NCBI GenBank assembly: GCA_023429995.1
Contig: JAEZCE010000019.1
Span: forward strand, 1 to 64,000
DNA from: Bacillota bacterium
GTDB lineage: Bacteria; Bacillota; UBA4882; UBA8346
Direction: 5' to 3'
DNA: 64,000 nucleotides
The notes beneath the pieces are model-generated. The model searched no databases and was not told where the DNA came from. It was given only the letters and a program-made list of their open reading frames with translations. Position numbers and translations under genes: made by a program. This document shows positions 37,603 to 46,200 of the stretch, piece after piece; positions within the stretch are counted from its first letter, which is position 1, and each line of letters opens with the position of its first letter.

Positions 37603-37632
37603 AACCTCATCGTGTGTCAATTTATAGACCAT
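37459..37632 (-). CDS. Small Cys-rich host protein (57 aa)
   Basis: ATG at 37632 chosen for GAGGTGGG upstream. MVYKLTHDEVLKICGACPKF then REQCQ, HRCKKW and ACIF: six Cys that could bind a metal or form a redox knuckle. It has its own consensus promoter (37689-37717). Function not recognised. It lies directly before the tRNA gene, on the host side of the prophage. Confidence 0.65.
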   Translation of the reverse strand: MVYKLTHDEVLKICGACPKFVKDREQCQNDGEPKTLRELHRCKKWDEHFGSACIFQG

Positions 37633-37688
37633 AATACCCACCTCACAACGTTTTATTCATGATAGTGGCGGTCTTGATGTTTGACTCT

Positions 37689-37717
37689 ATTATAGCATGA
37701 AGTACTTAAAATGCCAA
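37689..37717 (-). promoter_or_regulatory. Promoter for the Cys-rich 57-aa gene
   Basis: -35 TTGGCA and -10 TATAAT (with TGC extension) on the - strand with a 17-bp spacer, about 57 nt before the ATG. Confidence 0.75.
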
Positions 37718-37746
37718 GTGCCTGTATTTTATTGAAAAATCCTTAT

Positions 37747-38571
37747 TTATCCTGCTCCCGCCGGCCTTTTCTCTTTTCGCAAGATCAATATATTCTGATG
37801 GGTGATGTTCGGTACAAAACAGGTTTTAATTGCATAGGGTTTTAAAGGACGTTGCGTCGCTTTGTTCCACCAGATTCTGATTCCTTTCCATGTAAAACCG
37901 ACTTCTCGAAGGGTTTCGGCAACTTTTACCCCAAGAGGCAAATATTCTCCATGGTTATATCGATCACCAATCATGATGACTAAATATCGATTGGAACCCA
38001 GAATACGGTGGGCTTCTTCCCCGAATCTTTTCATTTTGTGAAGATAATCCGCATAATTGTCACAATTCCCAAAATCAGCTTCTTCTTCCGACTTCATATT
38101 AAAATGAGTCTCTTTTTTAAAACCGATGTTTCGACCTTGACATCCATACGGAGGATCGGTGATAATCGCCGAAAAACTTCCCTCCGGAATGGATTGCATA
38201 ACTTGTAAGCAGTCCCCCAATACCATTTGATTCAAGTTGTCTTTGTGAATTTCATGATCGCTAAAGCCCCCCATGTTGAGAATTTTCTGATACAAGTCAA
38301 CCCATGCCGGATTGATCTCAATACCAAACGCTTTCCGCCCAACCATCATCGCGCCTAATAACGTACCTCCGACTCCGGCGAATGGATCAAGGACCGATTC
38401 ACCTTGTTTGGTGAAAAACTCAATGATTTCAGCCATTAAAGCTGGTGGTTTCATTGCGCCGTGCATTTTCCGTAATGGATGAGTTCCATCAACGGGAAAA
38501 TTGGTTTCATAAATGGTATTGGTCCAATAGAGCCATTGGGATCCGGTTAAGTTATTCAACTGATTATCCAA
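37747..38571 (-). CDS. Orphan DNA methyltransferase (N4-cytosine/N6-adenine type)
   Basis: 274 residues from a TTG. Motif X/I segment MKPPALMAEIIEFFTKQGESVLDPFAGVGGTLLGA with DPFAGVG, and catalytic AIITDPPYG. The order (motif I before IV) and the TDPPYG catalytic core indicate a DNA amino-methyltransferase; base specificity is not visible. No restriction gene is adjacent, so it looks like an orphan, perhaps with an epigenetic role. It precedes the tRNA/prophage junction and is host by position, though a phage remnant cannot be excluded. Confidence 0.8.
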   Translation of the reverse strand: MDNQLNNLTGSQWLYWTNTIYETNFPVDGTHPLRKMHGAMKPPALMAEIIEFFTKQGESVLDPFAGVGGTLLGAMMVGRKAFGIEINPAWVDLYQKILNMGGFSDHEIHKDNLNQMVLGDCLQVMQSIPEGSFSAIITDPPYGCQGRNIGFKKETHFNMKSEEEADFGNCDNYADYLHKMKRFGEEAHRILGSNRYLVIMIGDRYNHGEYLPLGVKVAETLREVGFTWKGIRIWWNKATQRPLKPYAIKTCFVPNITHQNILILRKEKRPAGAG

Positions 38572-38612
38572 ACCTTACGCTCCAAAAATTATTTTTTTAT
38601 AGTTTGGCCAAT

Positions 38613-38650
38613 TATAAACAAAAACTTCCTTCAAGAATAATTGAAGGAAG
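38613..38650 (-). terminator. Terminator of the outer-membrane operon
   Basis: Perfect 10-bp stem CTTCCTTCAA/TTGAAGGAAG with 6-nt loop, followed on the - strand by TTTTTGTTTATA. About 100 nt after the LptD-like stop. Confidence 0.85.
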
Positions 38651-38754
38651 CCTCTATAGAAAATATTTTTATCACACACCAAATCCTTTATTATTGGAAA
38701 GAAAATTTCGATACTCCCCTTTTCAAAACTTTGGGAAGCAACGCAAAAGATGAA

Positions 38755-40242
38755 TTAAAAGCGAATATTAAATCCGGTAACTATTGACCGTTTCGCCTCA
38801 TCCCAGCCAAGGCTCAGATTCAAACAGTCCGTTCCGTAATGAATCTGATAAATCTGATGAATCCATAGGGACTCCGTAGAATTATATGTTCCACTAAAGC
38901 CCAATGAATAGGTTTGGTTAAGAGGAATTTCTCCATTATAGAGCCAATTCGAGCCGATTTTGAATTCGTCCAGATAATCGCCCCAATCATCTCCACCTTC
39001 CATCGTATATAAGCGCAGTAAACTCAAAGTAAAATATGGATGGGGATTATAATCCAGACGGTATCCGCCATAAGTGCCCCCATACTCTGTTCCGTCCTCA
39101 TCTTTGGAAACTTTACGGCTTAACATCCCAACTTGCCAGCGGCCCAAGGGGCTCTCCCAGTATTTGCGGGTAAATGAAAACCCCAACTCTGTGGCATCAT
39201 TGGACGAAAAACTTTTCGACCCATCAAGGGTTGCAACAAACAACGGCCTGTCATAGGTTATTTTGTCCCCAAAGCCATACCCTTCAGAATCGGTATTGAA
39301 ATAGATTCCGGTATAATTAGAGATATCATTTTTCTTCGCATTCAGTCCTAATTGTAAAGTTGAATAATCCTTCGAACGATAGATGGTGGCAATTCGCCAA
39401 TCCATATTTTTATTTATCGGGGCAGAGTAGCGATATCCGAACTTTAAGCCGTCATCGTGATTATAATCAAGTTGAATATCGGGAAACCAAATATCCGTCA
39501 TGTCGAAAATTTTGGATGGCAGATAAAAAACCGGCACTCCTTTTAGCTGAAGAATAATGCTTTTTAATTCCAGATAACGACCGTCATAAACTCCCTCTTT
39601 GGCTACAAATTGATATTCCGGATGGTCCATCTCACAGCGGGTCATCTTGAGATTCTTGAAATAATATAAAGTACCGTTTAAAATCATACTGTCCGCATGA
39701 ACCAAGGCATCCCGGTTTTTAGTATGCAAAACCATGGAGACTGCTTCCGAAGACCCTGTCCCGTTTTTCAAATCATAGTTTAAGGTTTCAGTTTCAAAGG
39801 TCCCGTTGCTATTGGTTACTTTCACTTCACCAACCGCTTTAGCGAATTCTTGTTTATTGTTATAATTCAATTGCCTGGCTGTCAAGGTGATTGCATCCGG
39901 AGATTTCATATGCACCCCGCCGGTAGCCTGCGCCTCTCCGGTATTAAGATCGTAGACTAGTCTTTCAGACTGCATAACAATTCCGGTTTGTGATGTTAAT
40001 TTAACGTTCCCGTTAGCTTCTACCAAACCTGACTTATAATTATATTGAATTCGATCCGCTTCGATAACCCCGAAATCATAAGTGACTTTTACATTTTTCT
40101 CAGCAGTCGTAGTATCCGACGATAAATCAGTTTTCACAAAACCTTCGGCAACAATATTTGCTTCTGTTGCTGCAGCATAAACCGGAGAGAGGTTTCCGAT
40201 AATCGGGCTCAAAGCTATCCATAGTAATCCAAAAATTGCCAC
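38755..40242 (-). CDS. lptD: Compact LptD-like outer membrane LPS translocon protein
   Basis: 495 residues. Signal peptide (WIALSPIIGNLSPVYAA), then OstA/LptA-like jellyroll strands with 'Y...tG...A.G.V' repeats (EADRIQYNYKSGLVEANGNVKLTSQTG, ERLVYDLNTGEAQATGGV), then a C-terminal barrel ending GFNIRF with terminal Phe. Much shorter than E. coli LptD (about 750), as in other diderm Bacillota. The best ribosome binding site (GGAGGAG) lies 20 nt before the GTG used here and next to in-frame ATA/ATT codons, so the start may be non-standard. Accepts LPS from the LptA bridge. Confidence 0.82.
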   Translation of the reverse strand: MAIFGLLWIALSPIIGNLSPVYAAATEANIVAEGFVKTDLSSDTTTAEKNVKVTYDFGVIEADRIQYNYKSGLVEANGNVKLTSQTGIVMQSERLVYDLNTGEAQATGGVHMKSPDAITLTARQLNYNNKQEFAKAVGEVKVTNSNGTFETETLNYDLKNGTGSSEAVSMVLHTKNRDALVHADSMILNGTLYYFKNLKMTRCEMDHPEYQFVAKEGVYDGRYLELKSIILQLKGVPVFYLPSKIFDMTDIWFPDIQLDYNHDDGLKFGYRYSAPINKNMDWRIATIYRSKDYSTLQLGLNAKKNDISNYTGIYFNTDSEGYGFGDKITYDRPLFVATLDGSKSFSSNDATELGFSFTRKYWESPLGRWQVGMLSRKVSKDEDGTEYGGTYGGYRLDYNPHPYFTLSLLRLYTMEGGDDWGDYLDEFKIGSNWLYNGEIPLNQTYSLGFSGTYNSTESLWIHQIYQIHYGTDCLNLSLGWDEAKRSIVTGFNIRF

Positions 40243-40271
40243 TCGTTTATTAATTGATATTCTCCTCCGTA

Positions 40272-41198
40272 TTATTGAATTGTGTAAATTCTTAACGGTT
40301 CCTTCACCTGCAAATAAAATTCCGTACCTTGGGGTATGTTTTTTTCTTTCCCCTTGACTGCAAATCCAAGCAAAATTCCACCCGGGCCAAAAGCCATCAT
40401 ACCGGCCGCGCTGGCGCCAACTGATAACCGGCGGGAATAATCCATACTTCGGGCTTTCACACCATAAATCATAGAAACCGGAGTCCCATCCAAGGCTTTT
40501 ATCTCGGCAAAATCCAACATCAAATTGGCGTCACGGCCCCAATTCTCAGGACGGTTGACTGCTTGAAGGGTTCCTTCTCCATTCAGACCTTTTGGAAAAA
40601 CCAAAAAATCATCTACCAAAACAGATTCAACCACTTCAAATTGAAACCGGGTTCCCGGTTTACTTTGTGCAGAATCCAAGGGATTAACCATCCGGACTTT
40701 CACTAAAGTGCCTTCGGTAACCGTTACCCATTTACCCTTGATGACGCCGTCAGGAAATACCTGATTGATTAATTTTTCCAATCGCTTGGTTACCGGTCCC
40801 GTATAAGCCATATTAAATAACGATTTCTCTACCGATTCCAAACGGGTTTGTATGGGTCCGGCATAACTTCTTTTGAAAAGGACCCACTCCAAAGCTTGAA
40901 TTTTATAGAGTAAAGAAACATCATGAGGCTGATTCTCATATATTAAGGTATCCAAACGGCTTAAACGCTCGACAATCGAATCAGCAAAACTTCTTCCCGT
41001 AGTAATTTGTTCCAAATTGCCGAGTCTATCCAGCAAACCGCTATCCTCATCCGATCTACCAATCATATTGACTTCCAAGTCCGATAACCACTGTAAAGGA
41101 TTTCTGGTAGCGGTTCTCTCAGCGGCCACGTTAGTTCCGGACATCAAGAGCAGTAAAAACAACATAACCAACAGGCCTGAGTACTTGAGTCTTACCAT
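40272..41198 (-). CDS. Secreted protein with helical repeats (308 aa), OM-cluster
   Basis: Signal peptide MVRLKYSGLLVMLFLLLLMSG. Residues 36-140 contain about four degenerate repeats of 30 residues, each ending 'RL..LE' (e.g. DRLGNLEQITTGRSFADSIV, TRLESVEKSLFNMAYTGPVT). The C-terminal half is beta-rich and ends in a Gly-rich hydrophobic segment (ASAAGMMAFGPGGILLGFAV). Conserved position between the OmpM-like and LptD-like genes suggests an envelope role. Not recognised as a named family. Confidence 0.6.
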   Translation of the reverse strand: MVRLKYSGLLVMLFLLLLMSGTNVAAERTATRNPLQWLSDLEVNMIGRSDEDSGLLDRLGNLEQITTGRSFADSIVERLSRLDTLIYENQPHDVSLLYKIQALEWVLFKRSYAGPIQTRLESVEKSLFNMAYTGPVTKRLEKLINQVFPDGVIKGKWVTVTEGTLVKVRMVNPLDSAQSKPGTRFQFEVVESVLVDDFLVFPKGLNGEGTLQAVNRPENWGRDANLMLDFAEIKALDGTPVSMIYGVKARSMDYSRRLSVGASAAGMMAFGPGGILLGFAVKGKEKNIPQGTEFYLQVKEPLRIYTIQ

Positions 41199-41207
41199 GG
41201 CTTCCTC

Positions 41208-42581
41208 CTAAAAATGCAATGCTAAGGATCCTGAAACAATTGGTTTATCAAAATCAACCAGGCGATAGGCCAGCCAAAGAGTAACCCAATCATTATAATT
41301 GATTCCAAAAGATGTGGTTGTGAGCCATCCTTCCTGCAAGTTAGAATTGTCAAAAGACTGATAAGCCAAAAAAGTCCAATAATCATTCAAATGATAATTA
41401 ATTCCGGCGTTGGCCTTGGGACTCGATATTCCTAGAATGTTATCCATATTCCAATCTCCTCCCGGATCCATAAAATCAAGGCCCCATAAGTTTTTGGGGT
41501 AGGGGATAACCGTCGGATATTCAATGTTGAATTGCATGGTTTTTAAATGAGTACCTACAATTACGTCTAAATCAATCGGAACCAATAAATTGATATTACT
41601 CCCGCTCCCCTCCAGCGGATTGGCTATTGGAAGATTAAGTCTGGCGCCGGATAAATTATTGTTATCAATAAAATTTGTGGTATATACCAAAAAATCTCCT
41701 ACTTTTATGCCTTGGTTGAGATTACCCACAAAAGCTTTTGTCTTAAGATCCGTCTCCTGGGGCAAATAACCATTTAACGGCAAAATACCATTGACAGACC
41801 ATAAACTGTCGACCCACTGAATTTGATTAACTTCATCCAATAACGGCAAAACCTCGTTGTTTATATATAAATTTTGGTTGTTACCATTAGCTGAAGAGTC
41901 CGCTTTCCATTCAATAGGAAATAAAAAATATCCATGAATGGATTGTATATTATTCAACGGCAAATAACCTTTTACAACTAGCAATGGCTTTTTACTCCCC
42001 GGTTGATAAAATACATTAAAACTGGATTCGTCACCACTTAAAAGAAAAGCATAATTTGACCGGACATATTCTAGCGGAATAAATATAAATATTTTTCTTT
42101 GTTGCTTGTTAAAATATTGTCCGAAATAATAATTAGGTTGCTGGATGCCAACCTTATTTTTAGAAATAATATTATCAAGGTCCTGATATTCACCGGTCTC
42201 AAGCCTGATTTTAGACAGATTGGGATGAACTTGGTCAATATCGGTTATTTGAACTCCCAAATCGGTTAATTCCATTTGAAACTCGGCTATTAATTTTTGC
42301 AGAATTTCAACTTCGCTATCAGGCATATTTTGGGCAGTCGTTTGACTGGTGATAAAACCTTTTATGTAATAAGCAATTTCAAAACGGGAGAGTTGATTTC
42401 CGGAATTAACCCAATCCGCCGGATAATCAGCGATGAAGCCTTTTTGCTTCAAAAAGCCCATGGCTTGATAAATCCATGGTTCCAGGGAAGTTTTACGTAG
42501 AGGACCCTCCCCATAACAGATCCCCGTTAGCATCATCGTAAGGATAAGCATCCATATGCTTTTTTTGTAGTCGCCAATCAT
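41208..42581 (-). CDS. SLH-domain outer membrane protein, OmpM-like
   Basis: 457 residues. Signal peptide, then one SLH domain (LEPWIYQAMGFLKQKGFIAD, NQLSRFEIAYYIKGFI), a short coiled coil ending 'MELTDLGVQITDIDQ', and a beta-barrel domain terminated by GSLALHF with the final Phe of OMPs. This SLH-coil-barrel layout is the OmpM type that tethers the outer membrane to the peptidoglycan-linked polyamines in diderm Firmicutes. The barrel is somewhat short (about 300 residues). Confidence 0.8.
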   Translation of the reverse strand: MIGDYKKSIWMLILTMMLTGICYGEGPLRKTSLEPWIYQAMGFLKQKGFIADYPADWVNSGNQLSRFEIAYYIKGFITSQTTAQNMPDSEVEILQKLIAEFQMELTDLGVQITDIDQVHPNLSKIRLETGEYQDLDNIISKNKVGIQQPNYYFGQYFNKQQRKIFIFIPLEYVRSNYAFLLSGDESSFNVFYQPGSKKPLLVVKGYLPLNNIQSIHGYFLFPIEWKADSSANGNNQNLYINNEVLPLLDEVNQIQWVDSLWSVNGILPLNGYLPQETDLKTKAFVGNLNQGIKVGDFLVYTTNFIDNNNLSGARLNLPIANPLEGSGSNINLLVPIDLDVIVGTHLKTMQFNIEYPTVIPYPKNLWGLDFMDPGGDWNMDNILGISSPKANAGINYHLNDYWTFLAYQSFDNSNLQEGWLTTTSFGINYNDWVTLWLAYRLVDFDKPIVSGSLALHF

Positions 42582-42664
42582 ACGATCACTTCCTAAAAGC
42601 CCATATCATTGAATTGACTCGTCAAAGCCTTCTTGGTTTCCATTGGTGGAACTATCATTAAAGG

Positions 42665-43114
42665 TCAATCTTCTTTGACCAATGTTGGTGCATTTTTAAG
42701 GAAACGTTCAGCTAAAATGACCGCCACATAATCATCAAAAGGTTCTCGAGGCATCCTCAGCCCGATAGGAATAAAACGGGCGAAGCCTTTGGTGTTTTCC
42801 CTTAAATAACGGTAACGTCCTTCTAAAGTTGATTTATCTTCATTTACCGTAATAATCGGTTTATTAAAGGAAACCAGACATTGCCGGATATAACTGCTAT
42901 TGGTACGATCTCCGACAATAATTTTTTTCAACCCAAACTCTTCATCTAAAGCCGCGACTTTTTCTTTCAACCGTTCCACCGGAATGACCTCTTTGATTAA
43001 AACCTGTGCTTTTTCATTCACAACGGCTAAACCACATTTTTGGCGTCCCGGATCAATAGCCAATAAATGGATGGATATATAAAACCCTCCTCTTAAACCA
43101 CAAGTACTATTCAC
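42665..43114 (-). CDS. YqgF/RuvX-like RNase H-fold nuclease
   Basis: About 140 residues. IHLLAIDPGRQKCGLAVVNE is the first strand with the catalytic Asp, then KKIIVGDRTNSSYIRQCL, a central helix-strand, DKSTLEGRYRYLREN and the C-terminal EPFDDYVAVILAERFLK with Asp. These match YqgF/RuvX-type nucleases of the OM cluster. The marked GTG start has a weak site; GGAGGG sits just before in-frame ATA/ATC codons (about 43080-43075), so the real start may be non-canonical. Confidence 0.75.
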   Translation of the reverse strand: MNSTCGLRGGFYISIHLLAIDPGRQKCGLAVVNEKAQVLIKEVIPVERLKEKVAALDEEFGLKKIIVGDRTNSSYIRQCLVSFNKPIITVNEDKSTLEGRYRYLRENTKGFARFIPIGLRMPREPFDDYVAVILAERFLKNAPTLVKED

Positions 43115-43143
43115 TCAGAGGTTTCATTGGATTTTCCCATTCT

Positions 43144-44355
43144 TTATAGTGACTTTACAATAAATTTCACCTTAAAATCATCAACCCGGTAGGTGTCATT
43201 GGCAGCCACCAAGCATACCTCATATTGACCCGGTTTTTTCTCTCGGATCAAACTAATCGTTCTGGCAATTTCCGACATTGAAATGATGTCCCGTAAATTT
43301 TGGCCTTCCGTAATAATACCGTTGTCAATCGCTTTGTTATTGGCAATAATCAACATGCTTAGCAAACGATCACGCAGCTCGGTCTCTGAGGCCGTATTTT
43401 GAACCACTAACGAAGTAATCACTTGATCGGTCCTATAAATCATTTGATTGGGATAACATTCCAATGATACGGTCAGAGGCTCTCCGGCCACTGAATTTTT
43501 ATCTACAACCACTCGCAGCACGGCTTTATCTTTTATCTGGCCAAGCTCCGTGCAAACTTGAGCTACTTTTTGAGGAGCAACCCGTACCGCGTAATCATTT
43601 TTTCCGGGGATTTTCGCGCCCCGTTTCAAAGCGATTTTATTAATCTTTTTCAAGAACGGTTCAACCAACGTAGAAAATATTTGATTGGTAGGGACGCCCG
43701 GCTCGACAATTTCGGCATCCACAATCTCCCCTACATAAAAAATCATCGGTTTATCCACAATATTCTTATTACGATCCTGTAAGCTTTGCAGCCAACCTTC
43801 CAAATTTTGAATCTGCTGGCTGAGCCGAGTCTCCTGCACAGTCAAATTTGTTATCTGATCTTTTAGATCATCATTGATATTCGTTAGATTGACAAGTCGG
43901 TCCCGGGCTAAGTTTAAATTTCCTTGAGTACTTGCCAGATTGCTTGATACCTTGGCGTATTGAGAACGGGTTTCTTGCAGCTGCTTTTCCACCTTAAGCT
44001 GTTGGGAAACTGCATTAAGCAAATTACGGTGAAGTTGATTATATTCTTTTTCTTTATTACTGATTTCAACCGTTAATTGTCCGACTTTTGACGTAGTGGT
44101 TTTTAATTCATGCTCAATGCTTTGTAGCCGAAAAATCGCGGTGCGGGCGTACTCTGACAGGACAGTCAAAATGAGTAAAGTTAGTCCGGCAATGAAAAAA
44201 CCTGTACAAACCGTAATAATCATTGAAGTATATTTAGGCCGAAGGCCAAAAAGGCTAAGACGTCTTTTGCCCACCTTCATGCCGACCCGATCTCCTAAAA
44301 GGGCAATTAGGCCACCGAAAATAACCATTGATACAATGATAATAATTCCATACAT
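43144..44355 (-). CDS. DUF3084 membrane-anchored coiled-coil protein
   Basis: 403 residues. Two N-terminal TM helices (MYGIIIIVSMVIFGGLIALLG and MIITVCTGFFIAGLTLLILTV) with a loop GMKVGKRRLSLFGLRPKYTS, which is the DUF3084 hallmark. Then a coiled coil from about 75 to 205 and an alpha/beta C-terminal domain (FYVGEIVDAEIVEPGVPTNQIF). It is found in diderm Bacillota and cyanobacteria, usually beside LPS/outer-membrane genes. Function unknown; a peptidoglycan or LPS-transport scaffold is possible. Confidence 0.85.
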   Translation of the reverse strand: MYGIIIIVSMVIFGGLIALLGDRVGMKVGKRRLSLFGLRPKYTSMIITVCTGFFIAGLTLLILTVLSEYARTAIFRLQSIEHELKTTTSKVGQLTVEISNKEKEYNQLHRNLLNAVSQQLKVEKQLQETRSQYAKVSSNLASTQGNLNLARDRLVNLTNINDDLKDQITNLTVQETRLSQQIQNLEGWLQSLQDRNKNIVDKPMIFYVGEIVDAEIVEPGVPTNQIFSTLVEPFLKKINKIALKRGAKIPGKNDYAVRVAPQKVAQVCTELGQIKDKAVLRVVVDKNSVAGEPLTVSLECYPNQMIYRTDQVITSLVVQNTASETELRDRLLSMLIIANNKAIDNGIITEGQNLRDIISMSEIARTISLIREKKPGQYEVCLVAANDTYRVDDFKVKFIVKSL

Positions 44356-44374
44356 TTCAGTGCCTCACCCCGTC

Positions 44375-45451
44375 TTAACTTTTCACTTTACAAAACACAT
44401 AAACTCCGTATCCTGTTAAAGCAATATTGGGTAGCCACGCCCCTATGAATACAGGTATTGCACCTGTCCTAGCAAAATAATCTCCAATACCCATCAGCAC
44501 ATACCAAATTAAAATATAAATAATACAAAGTCCAAATCCCGCAGCCTTGCTACGCCGTTGCGGCCTAAGCGCCAAAGGGGTCCCCAAAATGGCAAATACC
44601 AGACTTGCAAATGGAATCGCCAGCTTATTATTGAGTTCCACCAATAGACGGTTACGTTCAATACCTGTGGTAAATTTATCGATGTAACGCTTTAATTCGG
44701 AAATACTTTGGGCTTCCGGATCAACATTGGTTTGTTCAATATCTTTTGGAGTGATGTTGAGTTCGTAACGAACCTTCCCTTTATCTACCGTTATCGGAAA
44801 TAAGCTGTCTGTTGTATATTGATAAATTTGGGCTTTAGTGAAATACCAACCGCTACCATTCCAATTCATAATCTTAGCTGAAATGGTACGGCGTAAGCTA
44901 CCTTCTTTCATTTCCTGTATCAGCACGTTGTGCAATTCTTTGTTTTTCGGCTCATAAGAATCAGCATAAATCAGCTTTCGAACGTCATCATCCTGAAAAG
45001 CTTTATAAAATTGATAAATTTTCCCCGAGGCTTCCTTCGTCATCGCCCTGGTTTTTAATTGTTCATAAGCTTGGAGCGAAGCCGGAACGACATATTCATT
45101 AAGCATCACTCCAAAAATACTAATCAATAAACCGATTACTACGATTGGAACCGCTATCCGCCTATAGCTTAAACCTCCTGCCCGCATTGCGATAGTCTCA
45201 CTATGAGCAGTTAACGTACCAAGGCCCAATAAAATTCCTAATAAAACAGAGATTGATGCTCCAATCGTTAAATTTTGAGGGATTGTTAAAGCCAACAGTT
45301 CCAAGGTAAAGCCGAGCGAAAGATGCAGTTTCTCCGCCGCTCGCATCAAATTGAGCATTTGTACGCCCAACAATACGCAGGTAAAAGTAACCATACCTCC
45401 TAGAAGCGGCGCCAAAATCGCCTTAATAATATATCGAGTTAATATTTTCAT
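44375..45451 (-). CDS. lptF: LPS export permease, LptF/LptG family
   Basis: 358 residues. YjgP/YjgQ plan: N-terminal TM helices (IIKAILAPLLGGMVTFTCVL, LALTIPQNLTIGASISVLLGI), coupling helix AHSETIAMRAGGLSYRRIAVP, periplasmic jellyroll (about 130-245) and three C-terminal TM helices (FASLVFAILGTPLAL). With LptB and LptC it forms the inner-membrane LPS extractor. Only one permease gene is present, so it may work as a homodimer or with a distant partner. Confidence 0.88.
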   Translation of the reverse strand: MKILTRYIIKAILAPLLGGMVTFTCVLLGVQMLNLMRAAEKLHLSLGFTLELLALTIPQNLTIGASISVLLGILLGLGTLTAHSETIAMRAGGLSYRRIAVPIVVIGLLISIFGVMLNEYVVPASLQAYEQLKTRAMTKEASGKIYQFYKAFQDDDVRKLIYADSYEPKNKELHNVLIQEMKEGSLRRTISAKIMNWNGSGWYFTKAQIYQYTTDSLFPITVDKGKVRYELNITPKDIEQTNVDPEAQSISELKRYIDKFTTGIERNRLLVELNNKLAIPFASLVFAILGTPLALRPQRRSKAAGFGLCIIYILIWYVLMGIGDYFARTGAIPVFIGAWLPNIALTGYGVYVFCKVKS

Positions 45452-45468
45452 TCAAAATGGGCCCCCTG

Positions 45469-46188
45469 TTACATACTGAAGTGTTCACCAAGGTAAAACC
45501 GTTTGGCATTTTCATCATTGGCAATATCGGCAGAACTTCCGGAAACCAGTATTTCGCCGGCATGCATAATATACGCCCTGTCAGTAATGGCTAACGTTTC
45601 GCGAACACTGTGGTCGGTGATTAATATACCCATCCCTTTGGCCCGCAAGTCATTGATAATACCCTGGATATCTGCGATAGCAATAGGATCAATCCCGGTG
45701 AAAGGTTCATCCAGTAAAATAAATTTGGGATCCATCGCCAGAGCCCTGGCGATCTCTACCCGGCGCCGTTCTCCCCCGGACAACATATAGCCGTAACTTT
45801 TCCGAAGATGACCGATGTGGAATTCATCCATCAATTGTTCACAGCGGCTTTTTCGGTAAGAGAGCGGTAAATCCGTTAATTCTAAAATGGCCATAATATT
45901 ATCCCTTACCGTTAATTTCCTAAATACCGACGCTTCTTGAGCCAAATAACTCACGCCGTATTTGGAACGTATATGCATGGCCATTGCGGTTACATCATGG
46001 TCATAGATATGAATTGATCCCGCATCACAGCGTTCCAAGCCAACAATCATATAAAAAGTAGTGGTCTTCCCCGCTCCATTGGGTCCGAGTAATCCAACCA
46101 CTTCACCGGGATTGACTACCAGATCTACACCATTCACAACTCTACGGCGCTGATATTCCTTAATCAAGCCTTGTACTCTAATTGACAT
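45469..46188 (-). CDS. lptB: LPS export ATPase LptB
   Basis: 239 residues. Walker A GLLGPNGAGKTTTF, signature LSGGERRRVEIARALAMDP, Walker B FILLDEPFTGIDP, H-loop ITDHSVRE, and the LptB-specific KRRRV-like start (KEYQRRRVVNGVDL) and EGFxF..YLGEHF ending. Powers extraction of LPS from the inner membrane. Directly upstream of the permease in the operon. Confidence 0.95.
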   Translation of the reverse strand: MSIRVQGLIKEYQRRRVVNGVDLVVNPGEVVGLLGPNGAGKTTTFYMIVGLERCDAGSIHIYDHDVTAMAMHIRSKYGVSYLAQEASVFRKLTVRDNIMAILELTDLPLSYRKSRCEQLMDEFHIGHLRKSYGYMLSGGERRRVEIARALAMDPKFILLDEPFTGIDPIAIADIQGIINDLRAKGMGILITDHSVRETLAITDRAYIMHAGEILVSGSSADIANDENAKRFYLGEHFSM

Positions 46189-46200
46189 GCTAAGCCCCCA

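Noticed and set aside
42665..43114. Holliday resolvase RuvC
   Set aside because: Sequence and length fit the YqgF/RuvX type, not RuvC, and ruvAB are not adjacent.
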